A DNA stretch of 34,572 nt from JBOGCH01 sp051656645 (GCA_051656645.1 JBOGCH010000006.1:1-34572), one strand, 5' to 3'; positions 8,169 through 17,881 are shown, counted from the first letter of the stretch. Numbers and translations: made by a program. Notes: a model not told the origin generated them from the sequence alone.

Positions 8169-9227
8169 ATGAGAAACTGTCAATCACTATACGGATTATT
8201 AATCTTAGCAGCAACAGCCGCATCATGCCAAACAGAAGTAAGACGCGCAAGCAATGAGTCGGTAACACCGGTTTCAGTTCAAGAAGTTGGTAAACGTAAC
8301 ATCGAAAAAACAATTACGACTACCGGGACTGCTAAAGCGATAAAAAACATAGAACTAAAAAGCGAAATGACCGGTTCATATAACCTACAACGCAATCCAA
8401 AAACAGGTAAGCCATACCAACTTGGAGATGTTGTTGAAGCAGGTGCTGTAATTGTGCGCTTTGATAATCAGGAATATGTAAACAATCAGCAATTAGAGAG
8501 TAAGAAACTACAGGTTCAAATTGCGGAGAAAGAATGGGAAGGGCAAGAAATGCTTTATAAAAAAGGTGGAGCCACTGAGAAGGATGTAAATAATGCAAAA
8601 AACTCATTCATTAATTCCAAAACAAGCCTTGAGAATGCAGAAATCTCATTAGGAAAAATGACTATAAAAGCACCTTTTAAAGGGGTTATTGTTACGTTAC
8701 CTTATTTCACTCCAGGTATTGAAGTTGCATCGGGTAGCTCAATTGTTTCGTTAATGGACTACAGTAAAATGTACATTGAGGGACAATTTCCTGAAAACAT
8801 TTTAAGTGATTTGACAAAAGGACAAAATGTTTACATTACACACTACAATTTAAAAAGAGATACTCTTTCGGCAATCGTTGATCAACTATCGCCTGCTATT
8901 AATGAAGATACTCGTACTTTTAGCGGAATGATTTTAGTGAATAATGATGGGCTAAAACTACGTCCTGGAATGTTTGCCAAAGCGGACATTGTTACTGAGC
9001 GCAGAGACTCTGTTATTGCAGTACCAAAAGACATTATCAAAAATAGCCGCGGTAATAGAACGGTTTTCGTTGTTGAACGCAATACGGCAGAAGAGCGAAG
9101 CGTGAAAATTGGTATTAGCGATGACGAATACGTGGAAATTACCAGTGGATTAAAACCAGGTGACCGAATTGTAGTGAAAGGTAACGAATGGTTGAATAAC
9201 CGTAGCAAAGTAAAAATTATGAAGTAA
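8169..9227 (+). CDS. Periplasmic adaptor (RND/HlyD membrane fusion protein), probable lipoprotein
   Basis: The protein has 352 residues. The N-terminus MRNCQSLYGLLILAATAASC ends in a likely lipobox Cys (AAS-C, not an ideal lipobox), which would anchor it to the inner membrane. It has the usual adaptor order: beta-barrel and split lipoyl halves (around LKSEMTGSYN... and KAPFKGVIVTLPYFTPGIEV), a short alpha hairpin (QLESKKLQVQIAEKEWEG onward), a beta-barrel (IEGQFPENIL) and a membrane-proximal domain ending DRIVVKGNEWL. It bridges the RND permeases encoded downstream to the TolC-like channel encoded upstream. There is only one adaptor for two RND permeases. Confidence 0.92.
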   Translation: MRNCQSLYGLLILAATAASCQTEVRRASNESVTPVSVQEVGKRNIEKTITTTGTAKAIKNIELKSEMTGSYNLQRNPKTGKPYQLGDVVEAGAVIVRFDNQEYVNNQQLESKKLQVQIAEKEWEGQEMLYKKGGATEKDVNNAKNSFINSKTSLENAEISLGKMTIKAPFKGVIVTLPYFTPGIEVASGSSIVSLMDYSKMYIEGQFPENILSDLTKGQNVYITHYNLKRDTLSAIVDQLSPAINEDTRTFSGMILVNNDGLKLRPGMFAKADIVTERRDSVIAVPKDIIKNSRGNRTVFVVERNTAEERSVKIGISDDEYVEITSGLKPGDRIVVKGNEWLNNRSKVKIMK

Positions 9228-9284
9228 GTTTTAGATATCCCCATATTGAAATCTAAAACACGCTACAATTAAAAAGTATCTGGT

Positions 9285-12200
9285 ATGAATCAAATAATAA
9301 AATTCGCGGTTAAATATCCGGTAAGCGTACTGATGATTGTACTAGGAGTTTCCCTTTTGGGTTTTATTTCCTACAATAAATTAGGTACAGACCTATTTCC
9401 GGATTTAAAGAATCCCGCATTATATATCAAATTAGAGGCTGGCGAACGTCCGCCAGAGGAGATTGAGAAACAATATATTACTCAACTTGAAGCTATAGCA
9501 ACACGCCAAGAGGGTGTTAAAGCGGTGTATAGCGTTAGCAAAGCCGGTTCCGCATACATAACCGTTGAATACGGATGGGACCAAGATATGGACATGGCTT
9601 TTCTAGATTTACAACGTAGTATTTCGCGTATTGGACAAAACAATAGTGAAGTAACTACGCTTGAGGTGAGCCGTTACGATGCAAACTCTGCTCCTACGTT
9701 GCAATTTGCGCTTAGACATGATCAAATAACCGACATGAACGAACTTCGCAAGATTGCTGAAAATTATATGCGCAGCGAGTTAGTCCGTTTGGATGGTGTT
9801 GCTGACATCCGACTTACAGGACAAGAGGAAGCCTATATTGAGATTAAAACAAATAGATACCTAATGGATTCATACAATCTTACTCCCGATGTTATTTCAT
9901 CAAAAGTAAGCGCTGTGAACCAAAATGTATCTGGTGGACAGATACAGGATCGTAATCAGGTTTACACCATAAAAGGGATGAATCTAATTCAGAACATTGA
10001 TCAGGTTAAGGCTATTATTGTTGCTTTTAAATCTGTTACAGATAATACAGGTAGTTCAGTAAAAGCTCCTGTATATTTAAGTGATGTAGCTGATATAACT
10101 CTAAAAAACAAAGATCCAGAGAATATTGTACGTTATAATGGCGAACGTTGCCTAGGTATCAGTGTATACAAAGAGAATAAGTTTAATACCGTTCAAGCAG
10201 TAAAGAACTTAACAACCAAATTGGATGAATTTAAAAGAAGTATGCCCGGATATGATTTTCATGTCATAAACAATCAAGGTGTATTTATTGAGAATTCAAT
10301 TGGCGAGGTTAAGGATTCAGCCCTTTTAGGTATATTTCTTGCCATGATTATCCTTTACGTATTCCTACGTCGTCTCAATGTTACCGCCATAATGAGTGTA
10401 TCTATCCCGGTATCCATTATTGCTACATTTAATCTGATGTATTTTAACGGATTGAGTGTAAATATTATGACATTGGGAGGTTTAGCACTTGGAGCCGGTA
10501 TGCTGGTTGACAATGCCATAGTTGTTATGGAGAATATCTTCCGTCACATCGAGCGCGGAGAAAAACCGACAGACGCAGCCATAAAAGGAGCCACAGAGAT
10601 ATCGGGTGCAATCACCGCTTCAACCCTTACTACTATTGTTGTATTTCTTCCCATTGTATATATACAAGGTGCAGCAGGCGAGTTATTTAAGGAACAAGCT
10701 TGGACAGTTACATTTTCCTTAATATCGTCTCTATTTGTAGCATTGCTATTAATTCCAATGCTTGCAGCGCGATATATCACCAAAAACGACAGTAAAGATA
10801 AATCTATCCGCATCAGCGGATATGACACTGTGGTTGGTAAGATACTAGATCATCGCTATCTGGTAGTAACAGGTGCTGTAGTAATAATGGCAGCTGCCTA
10901 CGCCATGTTGCCGTATATCGATAAGGAATTTATGCCAAAAGCCGAATCGAATGAGTTCATTGTTAATTTAACCATGGCACCTGGTACACGCCTAACAAGC
11001 ACATCAGATGCAGCAGAAACTTTAGAGTATGTAATCCGAAGTGTTGGTGGAGAAGATGTGGAGTGGGTTTATACCACGGTTGGACCCGATGGTAATGAAG
11101 GCCAAAATGATGGGACTCTTGAAGGTGAACATCAAGCGCAAATTAAGATTAAACTACGTACAGAGAGCGCAATAAGTGTGAATGACTTAGTATTAGCTAT
11201 TGATAAGCAATTTAATGCCTCGAATGGTATTTCCTTATCCTATAAAACTGGACAATCTGCACTTGAAGCTATCCTAGATACAGAAGGTGCACCACTTGTT
11301 GTGGAGATAAAAGGTGAGAAACTTGAAATACTTCAAGAACTATCAGATCAGGTAGTGTCAAAACTACAAGGTTTAATGGGTATATATGACATTAAAAGTT
11401 CTATGGCACAAGGCGCTCCTGAGATTTCATTATCTATAGACCGATTAAAAAGCGGTATTTATGGCATTGATATTACTTCTGTAGCTCAACAAGTGAAAAA
11501 ACAACTAAACGGAACTGAAGCAGGTGAGTTTGAACAAGGTGGAGAGTTAATTAATATGGAAATCCGTGTACCAGAAACACAATTGGCACAATTGGAGAAC
11601 GTTGAGATTACTCAAGGTGACAAACGCTACAGACTTGCCGAGATTGCTGATGTTAAAATAACCTCATCGCCAAAAGAGATACGCCATCGCAATCAGAGTA
11701 GAATGGTAGAGATTACCGCTCAGTTAGATAAGACGCAATCCCTTAGTGCTATTGCACCGCATGTACAAGCTGTACTTGAGTCAATAGAATTCCCTACAAA
11801 ATATACTGCAAAGATTACTGGTGAGGAGGAGAAAAGAGCTGAATCGTTTAGCGGTCTCTCTTTTGCCCTTATACTTTCCATTATTCTTGTATATATGGTA
11901 ATGGCATCACAATTTGAGTCCTTACGTCACCCATTTACTATACTCTTAACTATTCCACTAGCAGGAGTAGGATGTATTGTTTCATTCCTTATTGCGGGTG
12001 CATCCCTTAACATGATGGCCTTTATTGGTATTATTATGTTGGGTGGTATAGCGGTTAATAACTCAATCTTAATTGTAGATGCTGCGAATCGTTTACAAGA
12101 TGGTGGTTTATCGCTGAGAGACGCGTTAATGGAGGCCGGACAACAACGTATTCGCCCAATTATTATGACAAGTTTAACCACTATTTTGGCGCTCCTACCA

Positions 12201-12338
12201 ATGTGTTTTGGTTTTGGAGAAGGAGCTTCATTGCGCTCGCCAATGGCCTTAGCTGTAATTGGAGGATTATTTACCTCAACTATTATGACACTTGTAGTAA
12301 TACCATGTATGTACTACATTATTGACAGAAAACGATAA
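9285..12338 (+). CDS. RND efflux permease (AcrB/MdtBC-like)
   Basis: The protein has 1017 residues, the full length for an HAE1-type RND permease, with twelve predicted membrane segments and two large periplasmic loops. The N-terminus (FAVKYPVSVLMIVLGVSLLG) and TM4 (LVDNAIVVMEN) are typical. The proton-relay positions differ from AcrB: the Asp407-Asp408 pair is Asp409-Asn410, and the TM10 Lys940 is Asn925 (VNNSILIVD). An Asn at the Lys position occurs in a subset of RND proteins, so this need not mean loss of function. It is followed after 2 bases by the RND-ABC fusion gene, so the two are surely co-translated and could form mixed trimers as MdtB and MdtC do. Confidence 0.94.
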   Translation: MNQIIKFAVKYPVSVLMIVLGVSLLGFISYNKLGTDLFPDLKNPALYIKLEAGERPPEEIEKQYITQLEAIATRQEGVKAVYSVSKAGSAYITVEYGWDQDMDMAFLDLQRSISRIGQNNSEVTTLEVSRYDANSAPTLQFALRHDQITDMNELRKIAENYMRSELVRLDGVADIRLTGQEEAYIEIKTNRYLMDSYNLTPDVISSKVSAVNQNVSGGQIQDRNQVYTIKGMNLIQNIDQVKAIIVAFKSVTDNTGSSVKAPVYLSDVADITLKNKDPENIVRYNGERCLGISVYKENKFNTVQAVKNLTTKLDEFKRSMPGYDFHVINNQGVFIENSIGEVKDSALLGIFLAMIILYVFLRRLNVTAIMSVSIPVSIIATFNLMYFNGLSVNIMTLGGLALGAGMLVDNAIVVMENIFRHIERGEKPTDAAIKGATEISGAITASTLTTIVVFLPIVYIQGAAGELFKEQAWTVTFSLISSLFVALLLIPMLAARYITKNDSKDKSIRISGYDTVVGKILDHRYLVVTGAVVIMAAAYAMLPYIDKEFMPKAESNEFIVNLTMAPGTRLTSTSDAAETLEYVIRSVGGEDVEWVYTTVGPDGNEGQNDGTLEGEHQAQIKIKLRTESAISVNDLVLAIDKQFNASNGISLSYKTGQSALEAILDTEGAPLVVEIKGEKLEILQELSDQVVSKLQGLMGIYDIKSSMAQGAPEISLSIDRLKSGIYGIDITSVAQQVKKQLNGTEAGEFEQGGELINMEIRVPETQLAQLENVEITQGDKRYRLAEIADVKITSSPKEIRHRNQSRMVEITAQLDKTQSLSAIAPHVQAVLESIEFPTKYTAKITGEEEKRAESFSGLSFALILSIILVYMVMASQFESLRHPFTILLTIPLAGVGCIVSFLIAGASLNMMAFIGIIMLGGIAVNNSILIVDAANRLQDGGLSLRDALMEAGQQRIRPIIMTSLTTILALLPMCFGFGEGASLRSPMALAVIGGLFTSTIMTLVVIPCMYYIIDRKR

Positions 12339-12340
12339 TT

Positions 12341-15300
12341 ATGGACAAACTAATAAAACGCAGGGTACTCATTTCCATGCTGTTCCTGGGGATTACTTTG
12401 ATGGGACTTTTCTCCTATCGTCATCTCTCTATGGAGCTCTATCCTAATGCTGAGTTGCCATCCATAAATGTCACAATATCAGCTAGGAGTGAATTGGACC
12501 CTACATACGTCAAGAATAAAGCCGTTATTCCTGTTGAAGGAGTAATAAGCAGCTTAGAAGGTGTAGAGGAGATTAATACGCGTATATCTGCAGGAAATGC
12601 GCGTATCCAAATTTCATTTACGCAAAATACGGATACAAAATTTTCTTTTCTTCAATTGGAGGAAAAGATTAAAGCTTTAAAAAATACCATACCATCAGAG
12701 TTTAATATCTCTGTTTCTAAAAGTGGAATGAATACTGTAAACAGCCAGTTTATGAGTATTCAAATACTAGGAACAGGCGACCTAGATGTGGTACGCAACA
12801 TTGCCGATCAGGAAATTGCACCTATCTTGGAAAATATTGATGGAATTGCCTCTTTAACCCTACGTGGAGGTAGACAGAAGAGTATTGAAATTCTCTACAA
12901 TAGAGACAAATGCGATGCGCTAAAAATTACACCAAGCCGTATTTCTTCTCTCATATCTAAAAATATGAGCCAAAAGAGTTTTGCAGGTTCAGTTTACGAA
13001 TCTAACAAGCGTTACTTTGTTAATGTTGAGGCAGAATATCTGCAAACTGAGGATATAGGGATGATTGTTGTCGCTAACGGACCAATATTATTAAAAGATA
13101 TTGCCGACATTCATTTTGGGGTTAAAGAGCAGGAAAACTTTTCGCGTGTAAACGGTAAGGAGGTTATTTCGGGCGTATTGACAAAGTCTCCGTTAGTAAA
13201 TGTTATCGATTTATCAGAGAGAGTCCAGGCCGAAATTGAACGTCTAAACGACGAGCTTGCTCCTAAAGGTATTACGATACAGGTAGATAATAATGTTGCC
13301 GATATTATGACAAGCAATATAGATATGATTATGAATTTAGGTATTACAGGAGCTATCCTGGCTATCTTTATTCTATATCTGTTTTTGCGCAATTTTAAGA
13401 TTGTCAGCTTTATTGCGTTCGCTATACCAATTTCAATTTTCTCGGCATTCTTTGTATTCTATCTGTTTGGTATCTCTATCAATTTATTGACATTAACAGG
13501 TATTGCTTTAGCTGTGGGAATGTTATTGGACAACTCCGTCGTCGTAATGGAAAACATATTCCGTCTTCGTGCCAATGGTCTCAATACCGAAGAGGCCTCT
13601 GTACGAGGTACATCAGAGGTACGTAAATCCATCATCGCCTCTACACTTACTACGATCATGGTATTTCTGCCTTTCCTATTCTCTAGTGATTACCTATTAA
13701 AATTAATAGGTGCCCATGTAGGCATTTCCATTATAGCAACATTATTAATATCCTTAGTTGTAGCTTTACTGCTAATACCTATGGCTATTAATCAGTTCAT
13801 GAAACGCAGTGGTAACAACGTAAACTTTAACCGTGTAGATCTTCACAGTAAAGGCGTTCAGTTTTACATTGCATTGCTAAAAATGTCTTTACGACGTCCG
13901 ACACAGGTTATTGTAAGCGCATTACTATTATTGGTCATAGCACTTACACTTTCCTTTACACTAACTCTTAACACATTAAAAGAGGTTAAAGTCAATACAT
14001 TTAACTTATACCTTACTTTCCCACAAGGAAACACATTACTTACAACCGACGAAGAGATTCGTTTACTTGAGGAGAAACTTCTTACCGTACCAGAGATTGA
14101 CAAGTTCAACTCAAACGTATATGCAGCCGATGCAAGTATTACTATTAAACTAAAAGAAAAATACGAAAACATTGGAAAGCGCGATCTTGCAAGCATGAAA
14201 AGCATAGTTGTGGCCCTAGCAAAAGAAATTCAACTTTCGGATGTAAGTTTAGAAGCTTTGGAAAGTAGTGAAAACTTTATGGGAAGTGCAGGTGGTGGTA
14301 ATGCCTTAATGGGCGGTAGCTCAAGCTTATTAAAGAAAATGGGTATGGGAAGTCAGCAAGAATCCATTGTTCTCAAAGGACAGGATTTTGATATCATGAT
14401 GAACTATGCCGATCTATTAGCTTATCGCATTAAGGAACTAGAAAATATAAGCACCTGTAATGTCAGTGCTACTCAACGTAAGCCTGAAGCGCAATTACGT
14501 TTCAATCAATATGACATGGGAGTCAATGATGTCACCCTACAAAACGTAAGCTCTGAATTAGCAAGTTTCCGTCCGCAAACAACAACTGAAACAAAATACA
14601 AAACCGATAATGAAGAGTATGACATTACAATAAAAGATAAAAATTTATACGACAAACAACAAGAAAAAAAGGACTACGAGGAACCGCAACGAACACTGGA
14701 CGATTTACGTGCTCTACAGGTGGATAACAGCAATAATGCACCTATTGAATTACGTAAATTTGCCAACATAAATCTTCGTTCCGGATCGGCAACTATTAAT
14801 CGTATCAATCAGGACAATCAAATAACAATTCGCTATCGCTTCCAAAATGATGTAAACGAAGCGAAACAACTCCTAGAAACTGCTCGTGCTGAAATTGACG
14901 ACGTGGTTCATGGTAACGACATTCCTAGCGGTATTGCAGTTGAGATTATCCATGAGGAGCAAGAGACAGACGAATTTACCTTCCTAATTCTTGCCACTTT
15001 TGCATTGATATTTATGATTTTGGCTTCCGTATTCGAGTCTATAACTGCACCTATTGTATTGATGTTCGCTATTCCTTTGGCTGCTATCGGATCGCTTTTA
15101 GCGCTTCTGGTAACAGACAATGCACTTATGAATGCTAATGTCCTTATTGGGTTCATTATTCTTATTGGTATTGTTGTAAATAACAGTATCATCCTAATTG
15201 ATTATACAGCTCTACTACGACGCGAAGGATATAGAAAACCTCGTGCCTTAATGATTGCGGGATTATCTCGCTTACGCCCTATCCTCATCACGGCAATAAC

Positions 15301-17083
15301 TACTATTATTGCAATGTTCCCACTAGCAATGGGTCAAGGTGAATTTGTGTCAGGACTTGGAGCACCATTTGCCATTACTGTAATTGGCGGATTGGTTACA
15401 AGTACACTATTAACACTGCTCGTTATTCCTACGTTATATTCAGGATTAGAGGATGCATTAAATAGAATACAAACACAAAACCTCACTTTAAAAGTGATAC
15501 AAGCTGTAATGTTTACGGCTTCGGTTTTTGCCATCTTTATGTTTGAAAACGACCTTTGGTGGCGTATTGGTTATTTGGCAATGGCAACACTGCTTATTCC
15601 AGCAATTACGTGGTTTGTTGAAAATTCGTTGAGACGTGCTAACAGCAATATCATACCACAGGATGAAGAAATTACAATTTCCATTCGCAATCTGGTTAAG
15701 ATATACGGACGTCCTTCTGAATTTAAACGTGAAATTGAATCAGGAAATATTCGTCGTCGTAGATTAGGAATGGGAAATGATGATCCTATCAATAAATTAT
15801 TGTGGGAAGTACCACTCGCTATGTTCTGCTTCTATTTTAGCTTTATGTTTATACCTAAAGCTTTCTGGGCGCTAGTAATGGGTGCTTTTACATGGTATTT
15901 AGTATTGGACATCTATACATTGGCTGTAGGGTTTATGTCTGTTGGCAAAAAGATGCAGAAAGTTACTTACTATATCTTCAATGCTCTACGTTACATTACA
16001 CCAATGGCAATACTTACTTGGGTATCGCTTCATTTCAACAACAGCGGATTAGCAATATTAACCGGACTATTATGGTACCTTATCCTTGGCGCCGGTTATG
16101 CCGCTCAGCAACGGGATAAACATAAACACAATGAAGTTGAATCCACCAATCGCTTTAAAAAGATTTATTATGCCCTATTACAGTTAACACTAAAAATGCC
16201 ACTTATAGGTGTTCCAGCTAAACCGTTCCGTGCGTTAAACGCAGTATCGTTGGATATTCACACGGGAATGTTTGGTCTGCTTGGACCCAATGGTGCAGGG
16301 AAAACCACGTTAATGCGTATTATATGCGGTATATTCCGTCAAAGCTATGGTAAGATATTTATTAATGGCATTGACACATTGAAAAAGCGAGAAGAGCTAC
16401 AAGGTATTATCGGTTATTTGCCGCAGGAATTTGGTACGTATGAGAACTTAACATCATGGCATTTCTTGGAATACCAAGCTTTACTTAAAGGCATTTACAA
16501 CAAGGAAGTCCGTGAACGCCGTATTCGCGAGGTGTTGGAGGCTGTACATATGTGGGAACGCAAAGACGACAAAATTGGAGGTTTCTCCGGCGGTATGAAA
16601 CAACGTATAGGTATTGCACAAACATTGTTAAATTTGCCGCGCATTTTGGTAGTGGACGAACCTACTGCAGGACTTGATCCACGTGAGCGTATTCGCTTCC
16701 GTAACCTACTGGTGGAGTTATCCAAAAACCGTATCGTCATTTTCTCAACCCACATTATTGAGGATATTGCCAGCTCATGTAATCAAGTTGGTGTAATTAA
16801 TCGTGGAGAGGTAAAATACCATGGTACACCGGCAGAGATGGTTAATATTGCGCAAGATGTTACTTGGACATTTGAGATTGATGCAATGGAATTTAGCCGT
16901 CTGCCAAAGGATCTACTTATTGTCCACCACATACGCCAAGGTGATACAATCAGGGTTCGTTGTCTATCTGCACAAAAACCAACTCCAAACGCTGTTAATG
17001 TTTTACCAATGTTGGAGGACTCATACCTATGGTTATTACGGGGTGTGAAGATTGCAAATAAAGAGAAGATTATTACTCAATAA
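12341..17083 (+). CDS. RND permease fused to an ABC ATPase split by a membrane insert
   Basis: An uninterrupted frame of 1580 residues. Residues 1 to about 1035 are a complete RND permease (TM4 LLDNSVVVMEN with Asp397-Asn398; TM10 VVNNSIILID with Asn947 at the Lys position; Gly/Ser-rich stretch near 650-670). Two further membrane segments follow (about 1050-1105). Residues 1111-1123 (ITISIRNLVKIYG) look like the first strand and A-loop Tyr (1122) of an ABC ATPase. Then about 170 residues with some four membrane segments intervene. The ATPase resumes at about 1293: Walker A 1315-1323 (Lys1321), signature FSGGM 1415-1419, Walker B Asp1439-Glu1440, His1471, and a C-terminal domain like that of the ATPase at 2358. 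All catalytic residues are present. Its ATPase probably serves the small permease downstream. The assignment of parts is clear; the joint mechanism is inferred. Confidence 0.9.
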   Translation: MDKLIKRRVLISMLFLGITLMGLFSYRHLSMELYPNAELPSINVTISARSELDPTYVKNKAVIPVEGVISSLEGVEEINTRISAGNARIQISFTQNTDTKFSFLQLEEKIKALKNTIPSEFNISVSKSGMNTVNSQFMSIQILGTGDLDVVRNIADQEIAPILENIDGIASLTLRGGRQKSIEILYNRDKCDALKITPSRISSLISKNMSQKSFAGSVYESNKRYFVNVEAEYLQTEDIGMIVVANGPILLKDIADIHFGVKEQENFSRVNGKEVISGVLTKSPLVNVIDLSERVQAEIERLNDELAPKGITIQVDNNVADIMTSNIDMIMNLGITGAILAIFILYLFLRNFKIVSFIAFAIPISIFSAFFVFYLFGISINLLTLTGIALAVGMLLDNSVVVMENIFRLRANGLNTEEASVRGTSEVRKSIIASTLTTIMVFLPFLFSSDYLLKLIGAHVGISIIATLLISLVVALLLIPMAINQFMKRSGNNVNFNRVDLHSKGVQFYIALLKMSLRRPTQVIVSALLLLVIALTLSFTLTLNTLKEVKVNTFNLYLTFPQGNTLLTTDEEIRLLEEKLLTVPEIDKFNSNVYAADASITIKLKEKYENIGKRDLASMKSIVVALAKEIQLSDVSLEALESSENFMGSAGGGNALMGGSSSLLKKMGMGSQQESIVLKGQDFDIMMNYADLLAYRIKELENISTCNVSATQRKPEAQLRFNQYDMGVNDVTLQNVSSELASFRPQTTTETKYKTDNEEYDITIKDKNLYDKQQEKKDYEEPQRTLDDLRALQVDNSNNAPIELRKFANINLRSGSATINRINQDNQITIRYRFQNDVNEAKQLLETARAEIDDVVHGNDIPSGIAVEIIHEEQETDEFTFLILATFALIFMILASVFESITAPIVLMFAIPLAAIGSLLALLVTDNALMNANVLIGFIILIGIVVNNSIILIDYTALLRREGYRKPRALMIAGLSRLRPILITAITTIIAMFPLAMGQGEFVSGLGAPFAITVIGGLVTSTLLTLLVIPTLYSGLEDALNRIQTQNLTLKVIQAVMFTASVFAIFMFENDLWWRIGYLAMATLLIPAITWFVENSLRRANSNIIPQDEEITISIRNLVKIYGRPSEFKREIESGNIRRRRLGMGNDDPINKLLWEVPLAMFCFYFSFMFIPKAFWALVMGAFTWYLVLDIYTLAVGFMSVGKKMQKVTYYIFNALRYITPMAILTWVSLHFNNSGLAILTGLLWYLILGAGYAAQQRDKHKHNEVESTNRFKKIYYALLQLTLKMPLIGVPAKPFRALNAVSLDIHTGMFGLLGPNGAGKTTLMRIICGIFRQSYGKIFINGIDTLKKREELQGIIGYLPQEFGTYENLTSWHFLEYQALLKGIYNKEVRERRIREVLEAVHMWERKDDKIGGFSGGMKQRIGIAQTLLNLPRILVVDEPTAGLDPRERIRFRNLLVELSKNRIVIFSTHIIEDIASSCNQVGVINRGEVKYHGTPAEMVNIAQDVTWTFEIDAMEFSRLPKDLLIVHHIRQGDTIRVRCLSAQKPTPNAVNVLPMLEDSYLWLLRGVKIANKEKIITQ

Positions 17084-17091
17084 TAAATGTG

Positions 17092-17125
17092 GAACAACCA
17101 ACTGTTAATTGCACGTTGGTTGTTC
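17092..17125 (+). promoter_or_regulatory. Intercistronic hairpin before the last permease gene
   Basis: GAACAACCAAC (17092-17102) pairs perfectly with GTTGGTTGTTC (17115-17125) around a 12-base loop. No T run follows, so it is not a standard terminator. It lies 8 bases after the stop of the fusion gene and 23 bases before ATG 17149. It could stabilise the upstream message or limit expression of the downstream gene. Confidence 0.5.
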
Positions 17126-17148
17126 TACCAATTAAAAATAGAACAACA

Positions 17149-17850
17149 ATGAAACAAGTATTGCTTAATAGTTATAGGTTACTTGAATATAATATTAAAA
17201 TCATATTCAAAGAACGTTTCATGTATTTCATGCTTAGTGCATTAGCTTTTTATATATTGACTGTGGTAGTTTCCATGTTCTCAAATAAAGAAATTACAGC
17301 AGCAACAGGATTTAATATGCTTTTTGTGCCGGGTATACTTTTCATTTTCTATCCCACATGTTTTGGTATTCAAAATGATCAGGATTGCAAAATCATTGAA
17401 ATTCTTTTTGGTATACCTAACTATCGCTACAAAATATGGCTTACACGTTTACTCCTTTCCTGTGTAGTATGTTTTGGGGCACTTTATTTATTGTCAATTA
17501 TTACAAACTTATTTATAGTTGAAATAAATCCTTTAGAAATGGCTGTAGAGGTGCTGTTTCCCACATTATTTTTCGGTATGCTGAGCTTTATGCTAAGCAC
17601 CATTATTCGTAATGGTAATGGGACTGCTGTAGTTATTATTATTATTGGGCTTATTCTTTATGTTTATGGAATGAATCTTGGAAACTCAAAATGGAACATC
17701 TTATTTAATCCATTTGAAATTCCTGCTAATACTAACCCACTAATATTTGCATTGACTTATCGAGACAATCGTATAATTATTGCATTGGCATCTATTCTGA
17801 TGCTCCTCATAGGACTTACCAAAACACAACAAAGAGAGCGGTTTATTTAA
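17149..17850 (+). CDS. ABC-2-type membrane permease (small)
   Basis: The protein has 233 residues from ATG 17149. A GTG at 17089 would add 20 residues encoded by a perfect hairpin (17092-17125), which is less likely. There are about six hydrophobic segments (MYFMLSALAFYILTVVVSMF, MLFVPGILFIFYPTCFGI, LLLSCVVCFGALYLLSIITN, and others). The layout is of the ABC-2 membrane subunit type, without soluble domains. I recognise no specific family. Directly after the RND-ABC fusion, it is the natural membrane partner of that fusion's ATPase, much as the 3302 permease pairs with the ATPase at 2358. It is the last gene of the cluster; the terminator overlaps its stop codon. Confidence 0.7.
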   Translation: MKQVLLNSYRLLEYNIKIIFKERFMYFMLSALAFYILTVVVSMFSNKEITAATGFNMLFVPGILFIFYPTCFGIQNDQDCKIIEILFGIPNYRYKIWLTRLLLSCVVCFGALYLLSIITNLFIVEINPLEMAVEVLFPTLFFGMLSFMLSTIIRNGNGTAVVIIIIGLILYVYGMNLGNSKWNILFNPFEIPANTNPLIFALTYRDNRIIIALASILMLLIGLTKTQQRERFI

Positions 17851-17866
17851 ACCGCTCTCTTTGTTT
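17831..17866. terminator. Terminator between the ABC/RND cluster and nhaA
   Basis: A perfect 15-base stem (17831-17845 with 17848-17862) with a two-base loop. The stop codon of the permease (17848-17850) is in the right arm. T-rich sequence follows on the plus strand. It sits between convergent genes and may also stop nhaA transcripts. Confidence 0.85.
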
Positions 17867-17881
17867 ATATCGCCTATTGAA

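Noticed and set aside
17089..17148. GTG 17089 as the start of the last permease
   Set aside because: The extra 20 codons fall on a perfect hairpin, and the ATG at 17149 starts directly before the first charged/membrane part of a normal permease.
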